NCBI GenBank assembly: GCA_004026145.2 | Contig: CP034990.1 | Span: 7,201,700-7,265,699, forward strand | From: Takifugu bimaculatus | Lineage: Eukaryota; Chordata; Actinopteri; Tetraodontiformes; Tetraodontidae | Direction of reading: 5' to 3' | Length of the DNA: 64,000 nt | Shown here: in pieces, positions 1 to 12,984 of the stretch | Numbering within the stretch: the first letter of the stretch is position 1 | Layout of the letters: each line of letters begins with the position of its first letter | Made by a program: the position numbers and the translations under genes | Notes under the pieces: model-generated | Told to the model about the DNA's origin: nothing | Databases searched by the model: none | Seen by the model: only the letters and a program-made list of their open reading frames with translations

Positions 1-1169
1 AACCTCCATCCAATCTCCATCCAACCTCCATCACATCCAGCCTCCATCACATCCAGCCTCCATCACATCCAGCCTCCATCCAGCCTCCATCACATCCAAC
101 CTCCATCCAACCTCCATCACATCCAACCTCCATCCAGCCTCCATCACATCCAACCTCCATCCATCCTCCATCACATCCAACCTCCATCACATCCAGCCTC
201 CATCACATCCAGCCTCCATCACATCCAAGCCTCCATCCAGCCTCCATCACACAGCCTCCATCACATCCAGCCTCATCACATCCACCTCCATCCAGCCTCC
301 ATCACATCCAACCTCCATCCAGCCTCCATCACATCCAGCCTCCATCACATCCAGCCTCCATCACATCCAACCTCCATCCAGCCTCCATCACATCCAGCCT
401 CCATCACATCCAGCCTCCATCACATCCAACCTCCATCACATCCAGCCTCCATCCAGCCTCCATCACATCCACCTCCATCCAATCTCCATCCAACCTCCAT
501 CCATCCAACCCATCCAATCTCAATCCAGCCTCCATCACATCCAGCCTCCATCACATCCAACCTCCATCCAATCTCCATCCAGCCTCCATCACATCCAACA
601 TCCATCCAGCCTCCATCACATCCAACCTCCATCACATCCAACCTCCATCACATCCAGCCTCCATCACATCCAGCCTCCATCACATCCAGCCTCCATCACA
701 TCCAACCTCCATCCAATCTCCATCCAACCTCCATCACATCCAACCTCCATCCAATCCTCATCCAGCCTCCATCACATCCACCTCCATCACATCCACCTCC
801 AGCACATCCACCTCCATCACATCCACCTCCATCACATCCAACCTCCATCCAATCTCCATCCAACCTCCATCACATCCAGCCTCCATCACATCCAGCCTCC
901 ATCACATCCAGCCTCCATCACATCCAACCTCCATCCAATCTCCATCCAACCTCCATCACATCCAACCTCCATCCAATCTCCATCCAGCCTCCATCACATC
1001 CAGCCTCCATCACATCCAACCTCCATCCAATCTCCATCCAGCCTCCATCACATCCAGCCTCCATCACATCCAACCTCCATCCAATCTCCATCCAGCCTCC
1101 ATCACATCCATCCTCCATCCAATCTCCATCCAGCCTCCAGCACATCCAACCTCCATCAGGGCCAACCAG
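1..1169. repeat. Degenerate minisatellite of CCTCCATCACATCCAR-type units
   Basis: The first 1.17 kb is built almost only from 16-base units of the form CCTCCATCACATCCAG/A mixed with 11-base units such as CCTCCATCCAA and TCTCCATCCAA. From about 918 to 1140 the units form a 54-base higher-order period, seen at least three times. Being a multiple of three and poor in stops, the tract gives spurious minus-strand open frames rich in W, M, G and D. The array ends near 1150 and runs off the left edge, so its full length is unknown. No gene is supported here. Confidence 0.95.
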
Positions 1170-1794
1170 CAGATCCACCAGGCTGGATCAATAATCACCA
1201 TTAATAAATGGAACACTTTATAAATGATTCAACACCTGAAGAGATTAAAAAGGGGTATTTTTATATTTAAGCGGACTGAGGAAGCTAAACTCAAACTGTT
1301 TTCACATCTACCATGAATGAAAAAACAAAACTCCACTGAAGGAAGCTCAAGAATCTCAGGTGTTTTCTTTCAGCTTCACCTCCTGTCACCCTAACAGGAG
1401 CCCTGACATAAGGATCGACTCCAGAGAACTGGGAACAACGGTTCTTTAATCTTGTTTCGGGTCTGTATATCAAAGCAGCGTCATGGAGGAGACCACTTTG
1501 TACTGAAGGTCTGCAGGCGCGTGTGGAAATGCCACGCTGCATATTCAGCCGGCCATTACCTCACGCTACATATGTAAAAGGCCATTTCCAGGTGGGGGGT
1601 TCTCACACTGACACCCACCAGGGAGATGCGTTTCTCCAGTTAAAACCCCAAAAGAACCCTGGGTGACAAAGGATGAGGTCATTGATGTTCAGGTCAGCAT
1701 AACGGGGGAGGAGGAGCAGAGGTATGGAGATCATGTGAGTCAAGAGCACTCATGCTGCTCTCCACCATCCATGAGACGCCACTGCCGGTGAACC

Positions 1795-1834
1795 GCGGAG
1801 CCATCCCAGCGGAGCCATCCCAGCGGAGCCACGC
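1795..1834. repeat. 14-bp tandem repeat, about 3 copies
   Basis: The unit GCGGAGCCATCCCA is present about two and a half times in a row. It is a small local duplication with no associated gene. Confidence 0.7.
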
Positions 1835-2883
1835 TCTGCGGCTGCCGCTAATGAGATCACGCCCACGCCGTCGTCAATGTCACGGCACAAGCTAACCATC
1901 AGAGAGCGTCCCAGCATCCATCCGCGGTTCCGCTGTGAACTCCAGATGAGATGCTTTTCTTTCCAGCTGAAGCTCCTGAGAGTCCACAGCTGTACAGCAC
2001 ATCTGCCACCACACAGGGAGACGCCTTAAACATTTCAGGGAGGGGTCAAGATGGCAGCTGGGAGGGAATTTAACCGGACCCGCTGAGAAAGTGTCCCCAC
2101 CACAACTGCATTTACCGCTTGACTTGTTTGTTAGGATTCTGAGGAGGACCTTTGGGTCTGCAGACATCACTGATCACATTATTGATCTATCTGGACTGAT
2201 CCCTGCAGAGGAACCGAGTGGCCGCGGGAACGGGTCAAAAGTTTGCAAATTGACTGAGCTTTATGAAATATGTGACGTCATTCCTGCTCCTGAGGAAGGC
2301 AGGACGCAGCCGTCCAATCAGCAGAGAGCACGAGGACAGAAGAGGGGAGATCAATTAGCCATTGGCTGAGAAAACTACCAGGCAACAGATGACGTCCAAA
2401 CAGCTGTTCAGCTTTTAACTACCGCCAACAATTTTGTGTGAAGCTGCTGAAAAGGAGGATATCTGTGTCAAGGTTAGCCCCCCCCACATCCTCTTTCTTC
2501 ATTAATGAGGTAATCAAGGGGGGTTGGAGCGGGGAAGGAGAGGAAGAGGATGAGGAGGGAGGCCGGGAAAGGGGGTCAGGCCTCGAGAGGAAGAGTGAGA
2601 GAGCGGCTTCCTGCGGTGCTCTCGGAGGAGGAAGAAATGCGACTGCAGTCGGAGAGCGACATCAAAACGAGAGCGTTTCCAGGGTGACATCATTCCTATT
2701 CAGACGTAGCCACTGCGTCTGACTGACAGGTCATGTGACAGGAGGAAGATTACAGTGCTTCAGAGGAGGAAAAGAACGATCAAGATGAGTTTATTAGTTC
2801 ATCTAAGATTACATCAGACACACTTCCAGTCAACCAATCCGCTGGACAAACACACTGCGGCCAATCACCTCCAGGTCAACTGG

Positions 2884-2945
2884 GTTAGCGGTTCCAAGTT
2901 AGCGGTTCCAAGTTAGCGGTTCCAAGTTAGCGGTTTCATGTTAGC
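2884..2945. repeat. 14-bp tandem repeat (GTTAGCGGTTCCAA), about 4 copies
   Basis: GTTAGCGGTTCCAA is repeated in direct succession, with the last copy diverging to GTTAGCGGTTTCAT. It is a short intronic minisatellite. Confidence 0.85.
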
Positions 2946-3053
2946 CTCACTTGGTGAACCGTACGACCCTGCGGTGAAACCTTCCACCTTCTGTGTAATT
3001 AGTCTCTGGCTGCTCTGTCACCTCCTCCGGAGAGCACCTCGCCCCGGTCTGCA

Positions 3054-3059
<6 letters not shown>

Positions 3060-3115
<56 letters not shown>

Positions 3116-3120
3116 ACACA
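3060..3120. repeat. (CA)n microsatellite
   Basis: Nearly uninterrupted CA dinucleotides over about 60 bases, with one TA interruption near the right end. Confidence 0.95.
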
Positions 3121-3222
3121 TTTTTCTGTGTAAATTAATTTCCAACACGGCTCCGACCTGACTCGACTCGCCTGTCAGAACGTGGTTGTTAATGAGCCCT
3201 GATGTCTTTTTCACAGGAGAAC

Positions 3223-3268
3223 ACACACACATACACACGCGCACACACGCACACACACACACACACAG
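3223..3268. repeat. (CA)n microsatellite with CG interruptions
   Basis: A CA run broken by TA and CGCG steps, about 100 bases downstream of another CA array. Confidence 0.9.
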
Positions 3269-4529
3269 GAAGACAAATGTCAGCCATGGTGCTTCATGTC
3301 AGCCATGTTGACCCAACATTCAACCTTTTGTCACCCTAAAACCTTTTCATCTCTCTCACTACATAAAAGAGTGAAACCGAAAGATGCAGCTGGAATAAAG
3401 AGTCAGCACACTTCCTGTTTCTGTCCATCTTTCTGCCCAAAGCTGCAGGGGTGATTCCTCCCTGCATGATGTCTTCAGAGACATTGGTCTATTTTTAGCC
3501 CCCTCTTTCATGGGCACTCACTTTGGTCTTTATGAATCGGCCTTTTAAACAGCCAGCCAACAGTCAGGCTTTACCGCACATCTTGCTCCTCTAAACACGC
3601 AACATTCTCTTGGTGACATTTGGTCCCAAAGACTTCAACACAACAGTCTGAACAAACCAACCAGCTTCAACGTAGCATGTTCCTGTTTGCAAGTTGTCAT
3701 CATCATCATCTGCACCAGGAAACAGTTGCTCCCATCTCATTTATATAATGTTTTAATCCTATTTTGATGACTATGACATGTTTCCAGACAGGAAAAAACA
3801 GTACGTTTAACAGGCAGAAGTTCAAAACTAAAGTCAAGATAGAAACCAGCTAACAGCTAGCCTCCTAAGTCTGCAACTTTAATGTATAAATTTGCAGGTT
3901 TTACAATGTCTGAACACTTTTCAGGCAGATTCTTGTTTATCTGACTGGTACAACAGTCAGTATTTCCCTTACCGACTGTATTTTAACCTTCAGCAAGAGC
4001 TGCCAGGCAGCTTAAGTGGTTATAAAACTCAGGGCTTTTCAAACATGTGAGCCAAATTAAAAAAACTGAATTCAACAAGAATTCTGCATAAAAGCTCAAA
4101 TAATTATGCTTGTAATTCAGCGGTGGGCACGCGGCCGTTTCCATGGTTTCGGTTTATAAGGAATGTGCCCTTTGAGTTGTTGCCCTCTCACAATGACCCC
4201 TGTCAGCCATCTCAAACACATCGCTTCTGTCTGCAGACATTTGTGGCTGCAAAGCTTTGAAAGAACATCTGGACGCACAGTTGTCTGTCACCATGGTGCC
4301 TCCCGTCAACCAGGAGGAGAATGTTCATTTATATAAACTTTATCTGCCGTGCAGAGACGAGGACGTCCTCACGACTGGAGCAAACCCCGAGGCTTCTAAA
4401 AATAACACCAGTAACCAACACGTCCATGTCTGTACCATGTGACCCAGCAACAGCCAATCACGCAGGCCGGCTGCTCAGCACGTTTGTCATGACTCAGAGG
4501 TCCGGCAGCTCCTTGACCCGAGAAGCTGA

Positions 4530-4760
4530 GGAAACAAGAAGTGAGAGGAGGAGGAGGAGGAGAAGATGGAGATCCTTCTGGTTCTCTGGTGGATGAGAAT
4601 TGACTGGTGAAGATGATGAGGATGAGGAGGAGGAGGAGGAGGAGGAGGAGTGCTGACAGCCGATGTAGCAGACGGAGGAGAGTTGGAGGTTTCCCTGTTT
4701 GGATGAGGAGGAGGAGGAGGAGGAGGAGGAGGAGGAGGAGGAGGAGGAGGAGGAGGAACG
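4530..4760. repeat. Polypurine (GGA)n tract
   Basis: Three blocks of GGA/GAG triplets (about 4545-4562, 4622-4650 and 4704-4757) sit in an otherwise purine-rich strand. On the minus strand they read as poly-serine or poly-leucine. Those open frames have no other protein features, so this is treated as a triplet repeat and not as coding. Confidence 0.9.
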
Positions 4761-7700
4761 AGAGAAGGGACAGTTCTTCATGTTGACAGCAAGGAGAACA
4801 TCTTTAAAGCTGTTGGTCTGAGCGTCCTGCATCAACCCGGCCAACCAGCAACATCATCACATCACTTCCTGCCCTTATCACCACACCTGGCGACCACTGA
4901 CGTGCACGTTTACCTCCTGAGGACGAACGCGAGCAGGAATCCCAAAAGCGGGGAGAGAAAAGCTCCGAGTGCATCAACACCACCCACGTCCACCAAGCCT
5001 CCCATCATGCATCAGTGCAGCAGTGATAAAAGCCAGAGGATCCATTTGTGTCGAGAGGAGACCAAGATGTCTCAACATGAGAAGACGGAGATGAGCAGCT
5101 CTGTGTCTAACACACACGTGCACGCACACACACACACACCTCCTCTCTTACCACTGAATGCAGATTAATTACTTCACCCCCCAGTTTCCTCTGTACTCCC
5201 CGAGGAGGACAAGATGATGCTGACAGAAAGAAAAGAGTAAAGACAAAGAAAGAGAGAGGGAGGAGAGGACGAGTCAGAATGAGATGATGAAGCTGAGCGG
5301 AAGAGGAAGAAAGTCCTATTTTTATTTCAATCCCCGGCATTTGATCGTAATAATAATGAGAGTTGGAAGATCGTGCTGTCCTGAATGCTGTAGGACGCAG
5401 GAGACGAGGAGACAGAAGACAGACGTCCTTATGGAGACGTTACTGCGGTCGTCGCTGGTTTCAACTTAACGTGTAGATTTACATTTAATTTGCATGTTGA
5501 AGAACACGTAGGAACACACGTAGTTCATCACATCATTAAAGCACGTCCTCCAAACACGCACGTCCTCCGAGGACGCGCCTGTTGTCCTCATTGTTGCTCC
5601 CTCAAATTTCGTAATTTTTCCACCTAATTCAGCTCGTCTGCAATTTCAGATCTTTCCTCTGATTGGAGGAGACGAACCGGCCAATCGGTCGCTGCGGCTG
5701 GAAATAACATCAGAGCGTCTCTCTAACGGGACATAGCAGCGTCCCACAGAGACACCAGCTCGTCCTCCGCCTTTATTATCTGCCCCTAAAGGGAGAACTC
5801 ATCCCCCATCTCACAAATGTGACCACCGGGGCTCAGGAAACCGCCAGTGAGCACGCCATCGCGCCGTCACATGAGCCGCTCACCATTTTGAAGAGGACGT
5901 GCTGTGATGGACGAGACACTTCTGGAAAAACCAGATCTTTTAAGAGTTTAAAGAGACCTTAAGGTGTTGTCACCTCTGACCTCAGAGTGCGTCTTTGTCT
6001 AAATAAGAGAGATCGGGCAGCCATGTGGTTCCTCTCTAACAGCTCTGCTTCCAAGCACGTGAGAGCAAACATGTTGGCGCTGATGGAAGGCCCACGTCAG
6101 GTCGCGTGCGCACTCACGGCCATCTATTTTTCAAGAGAAGCGAAGGAAATGTTGTAGCTGAGATCAATCAAGTGTAAAAAAAGGTCGAAGCGTGGTTCCG
6201 AACGCTGCCGTGACGTTCGGAATTGCACCAAATTCATCTTAACCTACTTTTCAGAGGCAAATTTACATAAATACTCTCCCCGTCTCCAAAGAGAAGGACG
6301 GCAGAAGACAAATCACAGCCCCAGAGCGAAACGTGCGCTGCTGTGTGTGTGCGGATCAAAGAGACGCTGCCTATGAGGGCTCGTTAAACGTGGTGATTCT
6401 GGGCTCTGGCACAAACCTACTGCAGCCGTTTCACATTATCGGCGGCTCCCGGAGGCACCTTTGTTTCTAAACGGCGCTGGTTCGATAAAGTCTGCTCCCA
6501 GAGCAGCTTCAGGACCGCAGACAGCGCCTGTAGTTCCCCGTCAGGGTCAGAACAGATGCGGCTCACCACACTGGTTACTGCACAAACAACCGCAGATACA
6601 CTCGTACTAGCGATTGTATGACTAGAACTTACTACTGTAGCTAACGCTAACAGAGACGGTAGCGTCACTGAGCGTGCTACTGCAGCGGTAACCACGCTGT
6701 TGGGCTTCAGCACCACGACTGACACTGATGCTGTGGGGCTACTGCTCCCGCTGCAGCAGCCTGACCTCCATAAACCGTCAGAACCATGTGATCGCTGGGG
6801 TGAAAACGCCATCATTTATTCATAATGCGAGACATTCCAACAAGCAGCTGGGGAGGGGGGGCAACACCCTCCCATGGAGGGTGGAGAAGAGAAGGGATTA
6901 CGGCGTGTTTTCCGGTCTCTTGATCGGAACAGGAAGCATTGATGCTGTCACTGGTGTCACGTGACCGTCTGCTCTCCCAGCCCCACTAAAGGCTCCCAGG
7001 CTTCCTCCCTGTCCTGCGTGATTTCAGTCACTCGCAGCGTGTCGGGACGCCGCCACTGAGCAAACTCCACGGCTCAGCTGTGGCTCGCTGCGGGCCGAGG
7101 CCGGACCGCCGCACGACTCCGAGCTGCAATCAAAGACCGCTGCACGGCTGACGCCAGACACCGAGGACCCCACTGAGACCCGCGGAGGCGCGGGGAGATA
7201 CACAACCTGGAACAAACAACAAGTTCTACGACTGCACGTGTAATCCGGAATAATGATGTGAATCAGAAGTGGGGCAGAGGCAGCTAATCCCACTTTAATG
7301 AGGTGTTTTTCACGACAGCTTCAGGTTTTCCTTGTCTACAAAAAGACGAGACGCCTTTCTGGCTTCACCACATTTGTGGCGTTGGAGAGGACGAAGGTTC
7401 GGCTGTTTTTTCTGCTCACATACGGGTGGACGTCCACAGGGAATACCTGCTCCAGAGGAAAAGTGGAGCACCAGTTCAGCTGTGGAGCGAGGGGCTGCTT
7501 CATGAGAACGGGGGCTTTAGGGGCTTTCAGGGCTGCTGTAGACTGTGTGTGTGTGTGTGTGTGTGTGTGTGGGGGGGGGTTGTTAAGCCTCCATTGCTCC
7601 ACATCCCATTGCGACTGGAACCAGAGGTGACTCTCATCCCAGTCCAATCCCTTCTTCACAGGAGGTGAAAAATAAATCCTCGCATAAACAAAATCAAGTC

Positions 7701-9631
7701 CGCTGTGACCCCCATATTCACTCCCCCATCCCCCAACGTGATGGTGCCCCCCAGTATAAATCCCACACCAGTTAATCCCAGAAAGGCTGACAGAGGAATT
7801 ATTCTGTCTGCCCGTGGCTGCCTGAACCTTCAGCCGAGACGGCGGATTACAAACCAGGAAGTGGAGTCAGCCGAGGGCACGTTTGCTTTTCCTTCAGCGT
7901 CCATATTGAGAACCAAAAACCAGGTTCTCTGAATTCTCCTGGGCCGGTGGTGTGGCGTCATCGCTAGCCTGATAGAGGCTAACGGGGAGACGCACAGGTC
8001 CCTCAGCAGTTTGTGGCTGTTCATGGGTGAGGAACCAGAACACGGACAGTGAGAGGTGATGTTCATCAGATCAGTGAAGAACATCTCAGACAAATGAAAA
8101 ATGTGTTACTCTGGACCAAAGCATCCATCATCTACCAGGACTCTTGTCATGAGCTCAAATATTCTGCAGTCTGCAGAGAGACGAGAACAGTAACGTGAAA
8201 AATGTCCTATGTAAACATGCAGTCACACATCAATCTCCAGAAACATCAGCAGAAAGGATCTGCTGACGCTTGCTAACGAGATTTACGATGCTAACCGCAT
8301 CTTGCCGCAACACCTCAGAAGTCCAGCAGTGAGTCACAACCCCAGAATCAAACCCAGCTGCTCTACATTCACTCTGTAGGACCTTTGCTCAGAGATTTTC
8401 ATACACTTGCGGCCCCTCGAGGCCTATAAAGTCCTCAACAAAGGGAGGCTTTTACCACGACGTATCCGCTCTTGTGTTTCCATGTCAGTGCACATCTCCA
8501 GACAGGAGGAGCCTGGGACGGCCTCTTTCTCCACATTGCCAAAGGTAACATATGGACCAGTGATCAACGTCATGATGCCTGCAAATCATCATAGCTTCAG
8601 GCCGGTCTGGAGTGACGTCGGCCACGTCTGGACGTTGGTCCCGCACGGTGACAGCTGCTCTCGTTGGTGGGAGGCCTCCACCAGTCCACAGGACGGACTC
8701 GTTCATCGGACCTGATGCCGACTGAGGCTGTGGATCTGGTCGCTCACGTTCTCCTGGCTCCCATTCTGGTCCCGCCCTGCTCTGACGAATGGGACGGTTC
8801 CCAGACCTGCAGACTGTCTTTATCTCTTTCACTTCCATCACACAGAACCTCCCAGTGTGGCGGACCGGGACGGTGGGCGAAAACCCCAGCGACAGCGAAG
8901 CCTCATCGGGACAGTTTGAATTAGAGAGAAAAGTCCAACCATCAGGAATCCAGCCTCCAAACCCTGGAGGTCTTTGGACCGCAGCCTCTTCAGTGCTGAA
9001 AGGTCCATAATGTACGACAGACGGGAATCTGCCCAATTAGACCGGACCACCCACCGGGAGGCATCACAAGAACCGTTTCTTCCGGCTGAGCGTGGCGGCG
9101 GTGGACAGCAGCTGGTGGACGAGACGCACTTATATTCACATCATTTTAATTTAACAGGCTGCCGGAGGTGGGACGGATAGTTCTGATTTGAAATGTGTTG
9201 GACAGTTTGAAATCAAATTAATCATTCAAATATTCATATTCGTGACAGGACAGTCGGTCCAAAATGCACCACTGCCTCCTGCAACCTCATTGGCTGAGCC
9301 GATTAAAAACAATGACATCATCAGCTGGGTCAGTGACATCAGAGGCAGCAAAACTGGTCTTTTCTTCTTCTGCGCTTTATTCATCATACACTTCAGTCCT
9401 CTTCACAACTCTGCGAGCGTTCCATTTTTACCCCATCTCCTCCTCCTCCTCCCTCCCTGCTCTTCCATCCCCTCCCCCCACTAGTCTTTTATTCATCCCC
9501 CAGCACACATGCCCCTCCCCCTCGCTCTCTCTTTCACTCCATCCTCCTCTCGGCTCCGCCCATCTTCCTGTCTGCATCCACTTGCAGCGAAGTCTTTGTC
9601 TGCTGCAAGTGTGAGTGTGTGAATGTGTGAT

Positions 9632-9656
9632 GTGAGAGAGAGAGAGAGAGAGAGAG

Positions 9657-9698
<42 letters not shown>
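9632..9698. repeat. Compound (GA)n(GT)n microsatellite
   Basis: About 14 GA units pass directly into about 18 GT units. Confidence 0.95.
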
Positions 9699-9699
<1 letters not shown>

Positions 9700-10245
9700 G
9701 AGAAACTGGGTTGTAGTGTTGTATTTTTAACCAGGGCTCTCCTCTCATCTCCAGAGGACCTTAATGGGGGTGAGACCAGTAAAAAGGTTGAATCTTGATG
9801 TCTCTGCCCTTATTGATCTTTCAAAATAATCTTTTTAATCTTGTAGGTAATGTTTTCGGTGAAGAATAAAGACCACAGTTGTTCTCCTTGGGTTCTTCCT
9901 GACCTTTCCTTCATTGTTTGGAATTCTACTCTGGGTCTACCCAATCAGGAAGCCCAGGTGGACCACCGCCTCCAAGAGGAGACGCAAGAAGGTTTCTGCA
10001 TTGACCTGCAAAACCTCAAGAATAAGCAGAAGATTCCAGGAGATCCTCGGGAGGCACCAGAGGATGAGCAGGAAAGCAGGAATTAATTTCTAACCAGATC
10101 AGCCAGAAACCTGACTCCATGAGGGGGGTCAGGTGTCCTCCAGGTGGACCTGCAGGACTGTGAAGATTAGAGCTCCAGCTTCATTGTTGGTGGTTCACTG
10201 ATGAGAGCAGGAACACACTGAGCATGTTTGACAGATGTGGACCTC

Positions 10246-10246
<1 letters not shown>

Positions 10247-10308
<62 letters not shown>
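10247..10308. repeat. (CA)n microsatellite, interrupted
   Basis: Two CA blocks separated by GCTGA. Confidence 0.95.
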
Positions 10309-10309
<1 letters not shown>

Positions 10310-10454
10310 ACATGGTAGCGTAAGCAGCCCTACAGGCTGAATCCAATTAAACACCAGCAGCGTTCTGGGGGCTGTTTTAGCCCGAAGGACTGAGGACGCC
10401 AGTGAGGGGTCAACCAAGGAAACATGAAAAAGCTGCGAGCCAAAGAAGGAGAGG

Positions 10455-10488
<34 letters not shown>

Positions 10489-10913
10489 CTGTAATTTCTC
10501 TGTTAAATCTAAGTTGAATGAATAAAGCTTGTTTTGAATCACGTGCGCTGGTTGTCATAGTGGTTCCGCCGGTAAAAGTGTGTGTGACCCTCAGCAGCAC
10601 ACAAACGCAGCATGTTGGGGGCCATCTGGCAGGTGGCGTAAAGAGGGTCGTGACCCCCAGGAGGCCCCTCCTCCTTCATTAACAATCATTAGGAGCCTGT
10701 TCTGGTTATCACCCACACGCTCGGCAGCGAAAGCAAGACGCAACATTGCGAAGCTCCGCCCACAGCAGCCAAAAATCTGGTGTTTCCGGTCATCACCAAA
10801 TGGAACGTCCATCCTCTGAAAACCACATCCCATATCAGCACTTTACAGTCTGGCCCAACCTCAGCTTCTCATCCAAACCAACACTGGCAGATTAGGAGCA
10901 GATTAAGGCCAGC

Positions 10914-10972
<59 letters not shown>
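10914..10972. repeat. (GT)n microsatellite
   Basis: About 29 uninterrupted GT units. Confidence 0.95.
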
Positions 10973-10974
<2 letters not shown>

Positions 10975-11159
10975 GCTCAGGTCCTCCAGATACACGGACC
11001 AACCACGAGTTTGACTCATTAGTCCCATTTGAACACTAGCTAACTGCGCCGAGCCTAAGCATGGCCTGCCCCTCCCTCGCAGCACGCTCGTTCACACTTG
11101 CGCACGAGCACGTTGCCAAGCAGCGCGCGAAGCGTAGCCGTGACGTGTGAACCCCATGG

Positions 11160-11207
11160 ACGGGGGTGGGGGGGCGAGGCTGCGAGGGACGGGGGTTGGG
11201 GGGGGGG
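11160..11207 (+). other. G-rich tract with quadruplex potential
   Basis: At least five runs of four or more G occur within 48 bases, including a run of ten, separated by short loops. This fits the usual G-quadruplex pattern. It lies in the presumed BRSK2 intron with no evident promoter next to it. Confidence 0.6.
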
Positions 11208-11521
11208 CCGTCGTGCTCCGTCCAGAGGGTCTGCTCATTTGTCCCATCAGATGTTCACTGAACAAGCTGTTTTCCTCCAAATCGTTAAAATTCTTCAGCA
11301 GAACAATCGATTTCCTGATGTTCTTTGACGAGGATTCGCTAAACGGAGAAGCCCTGAATGACGCAGACAGAGATCAGCGCTGGAGATATGGACCTGAACC
11401 AGAATTACCCACCTCAGACCACGGCGGATATTTAATGCAGCAGGTCGTAATTAATGTATCAGCTCATCTATAACCTGTAGGCATAGAGAGCTACTTTCAC
11501 CTGAGCTCCCTCTCACACACA

Positions 11522-11562
<41 letters not shown>

Positions 11563-12840
11563 ATTCTTATTACTAATAACACATTTCAGCATGTGTATTC
11601 AGGGTGGTACTGGATTGGACGGCGTGCGGTCGAGGTGAGAGTAAGTTCTCAGGACAGCTGTAACTGTAACAGGCGCTTTACGAATAAAGATAAATTGAAC
11701 GCTATCAACACGACGACCTGAAACGCCGCGTGCGCGACCCGCCATGTGCTGGTTGGTTCCGCCAACCCGCCCTTTGATCCCATTAAAGAACACGATGTTT
11801 GAATGAGAGGACACCTCAGTGGGTTCCGCAGGTCAGCGGTGTGGAAAAGTCCGATGTCCAGGTGTGGCCTGAGAGCGCGCAGCCCTCCCATCATGCACCG
11901 GCACGCTGATGTCAGGGTTTTCGGAGGCGGACAGTGGATTTATCTCTGAGAGAAGTTCCTTATTCCTGCAGGATGAAGCCAAGCCGCAGAGCAGGAACAG
12001 GGCCAGATCAGCAGCTCTTCTCTGGGTAATTTCAGACGCCGTAACTGCTGACTCAGGGGGAAATGTGCAGATTCCCCTTGGAGGGAAGTGGGTTTGGTTG
12101 GAGAGGGAGAGGAGGGCCGGGGTTTATGCTCAATTGCATTAATTTTTTGGCTGCCGGAGGAACATAAACGTTGGGACAGATAAGGAGCCTCATCGGCAGC
12201 CATAGCCTGTCTCCCTGATTACCACCCATCGAATCAGCCGTTAAACACATCTGCATGCAGACGCGCAACTCAAGTTGGACTGAGCTACAGAAAAGACGGC
12301 CAACAGATGACAGCGGGAAAACCACAGCTATTTCATTATTTTAACAACGAGCTTAAGATAACCGTGATCCAGTGAGGACTGAAGAGTGGAGAACTTTGGC
12401 TAACTGCTCTTCCCACCTGTTCTGGCGTGATGTTTGAGATGGTTATTGGAGCTGGTTTATCTTTTCCAGCTGCAGGTAACAGATGTTCCAATCAGACACT
12501 GAAGTATTGACCATCAGGCAGCGACACAAATCTCTCATTAGCTACTAGCTGGCAGAACCCAAACAGCGCTAGCTTCAGACGCCAAGTAAGCTGAACGGAA
12601 AGCGAAACATCTCACAGCCAACGTCCGACAGTGTCGGGTTCACAGCGATGGCAACACAACTGTAATGTTGAGAACAAACGTGAGCCATGTTAGCCACCTC
12701 GCTTCGGTGTCCACAGCTGTCAAGAGGTCACGTTACCAGTGCCATGCCGCGGCTTTGCTGTCAGCAGCTGACACTGTCGCTGGGTTAAAAAGGGAAAAGC
12801 TAACAATATCACATCTGTTGCTTTATTTAATGCACACTCG

Positions 12841-12984
12841 TACTTTTACTTCTATCTTTGTGAGGACTTTCATAGACATAATACATTTCCCAGTTCCCGA
12901 TCTGAAGCCCAACACTGGTCCAAACCGTGCTTTGACCCTCAAAATGTCCTTTGAAGTTGTGGGGACCAACCAAAATGTCCTCAC
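12841..12984 (+). repeat. Dispersed repeat family, copy 1
   Basis: The segment opens with an ACTTCTATCTTTGTGAGGAC block and ends with a CAAAATGTCCTCAC block. Both end blocks recur at 29212-29374 (inverted) and 58604-58730. The short length, shared ends and lack of coding capacity fit a non-autonomous dispersed element; I cannot name its family. Confidence 0.6.

Noticed and set aside
420..1178. Open frames rich in Trp/Met/Gly/Asp on the minus strand
   Set aside because: They are the translation of the CCATC minisatellite; the regularity is that of the DNA repeat and there is no start context or gene structure.
4494..4844. Minus-strand frame with poly-Ser and poly-Leu
   Set aside because: It is the GGA triplet tract read in frame; without the triplets little remains.
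6417..6815. 132-residue Ser/Val-rich minus-strand frame
   Set aside because: Composition alone; no family resemblance and no neighbouring exons with matching phase.
8485..9036. 183-residue open frame on the minus strand
   Set aside because: No recognisable domain, no coherent splice context, codon use not gene-like, and several other frames are open in the same stretch.
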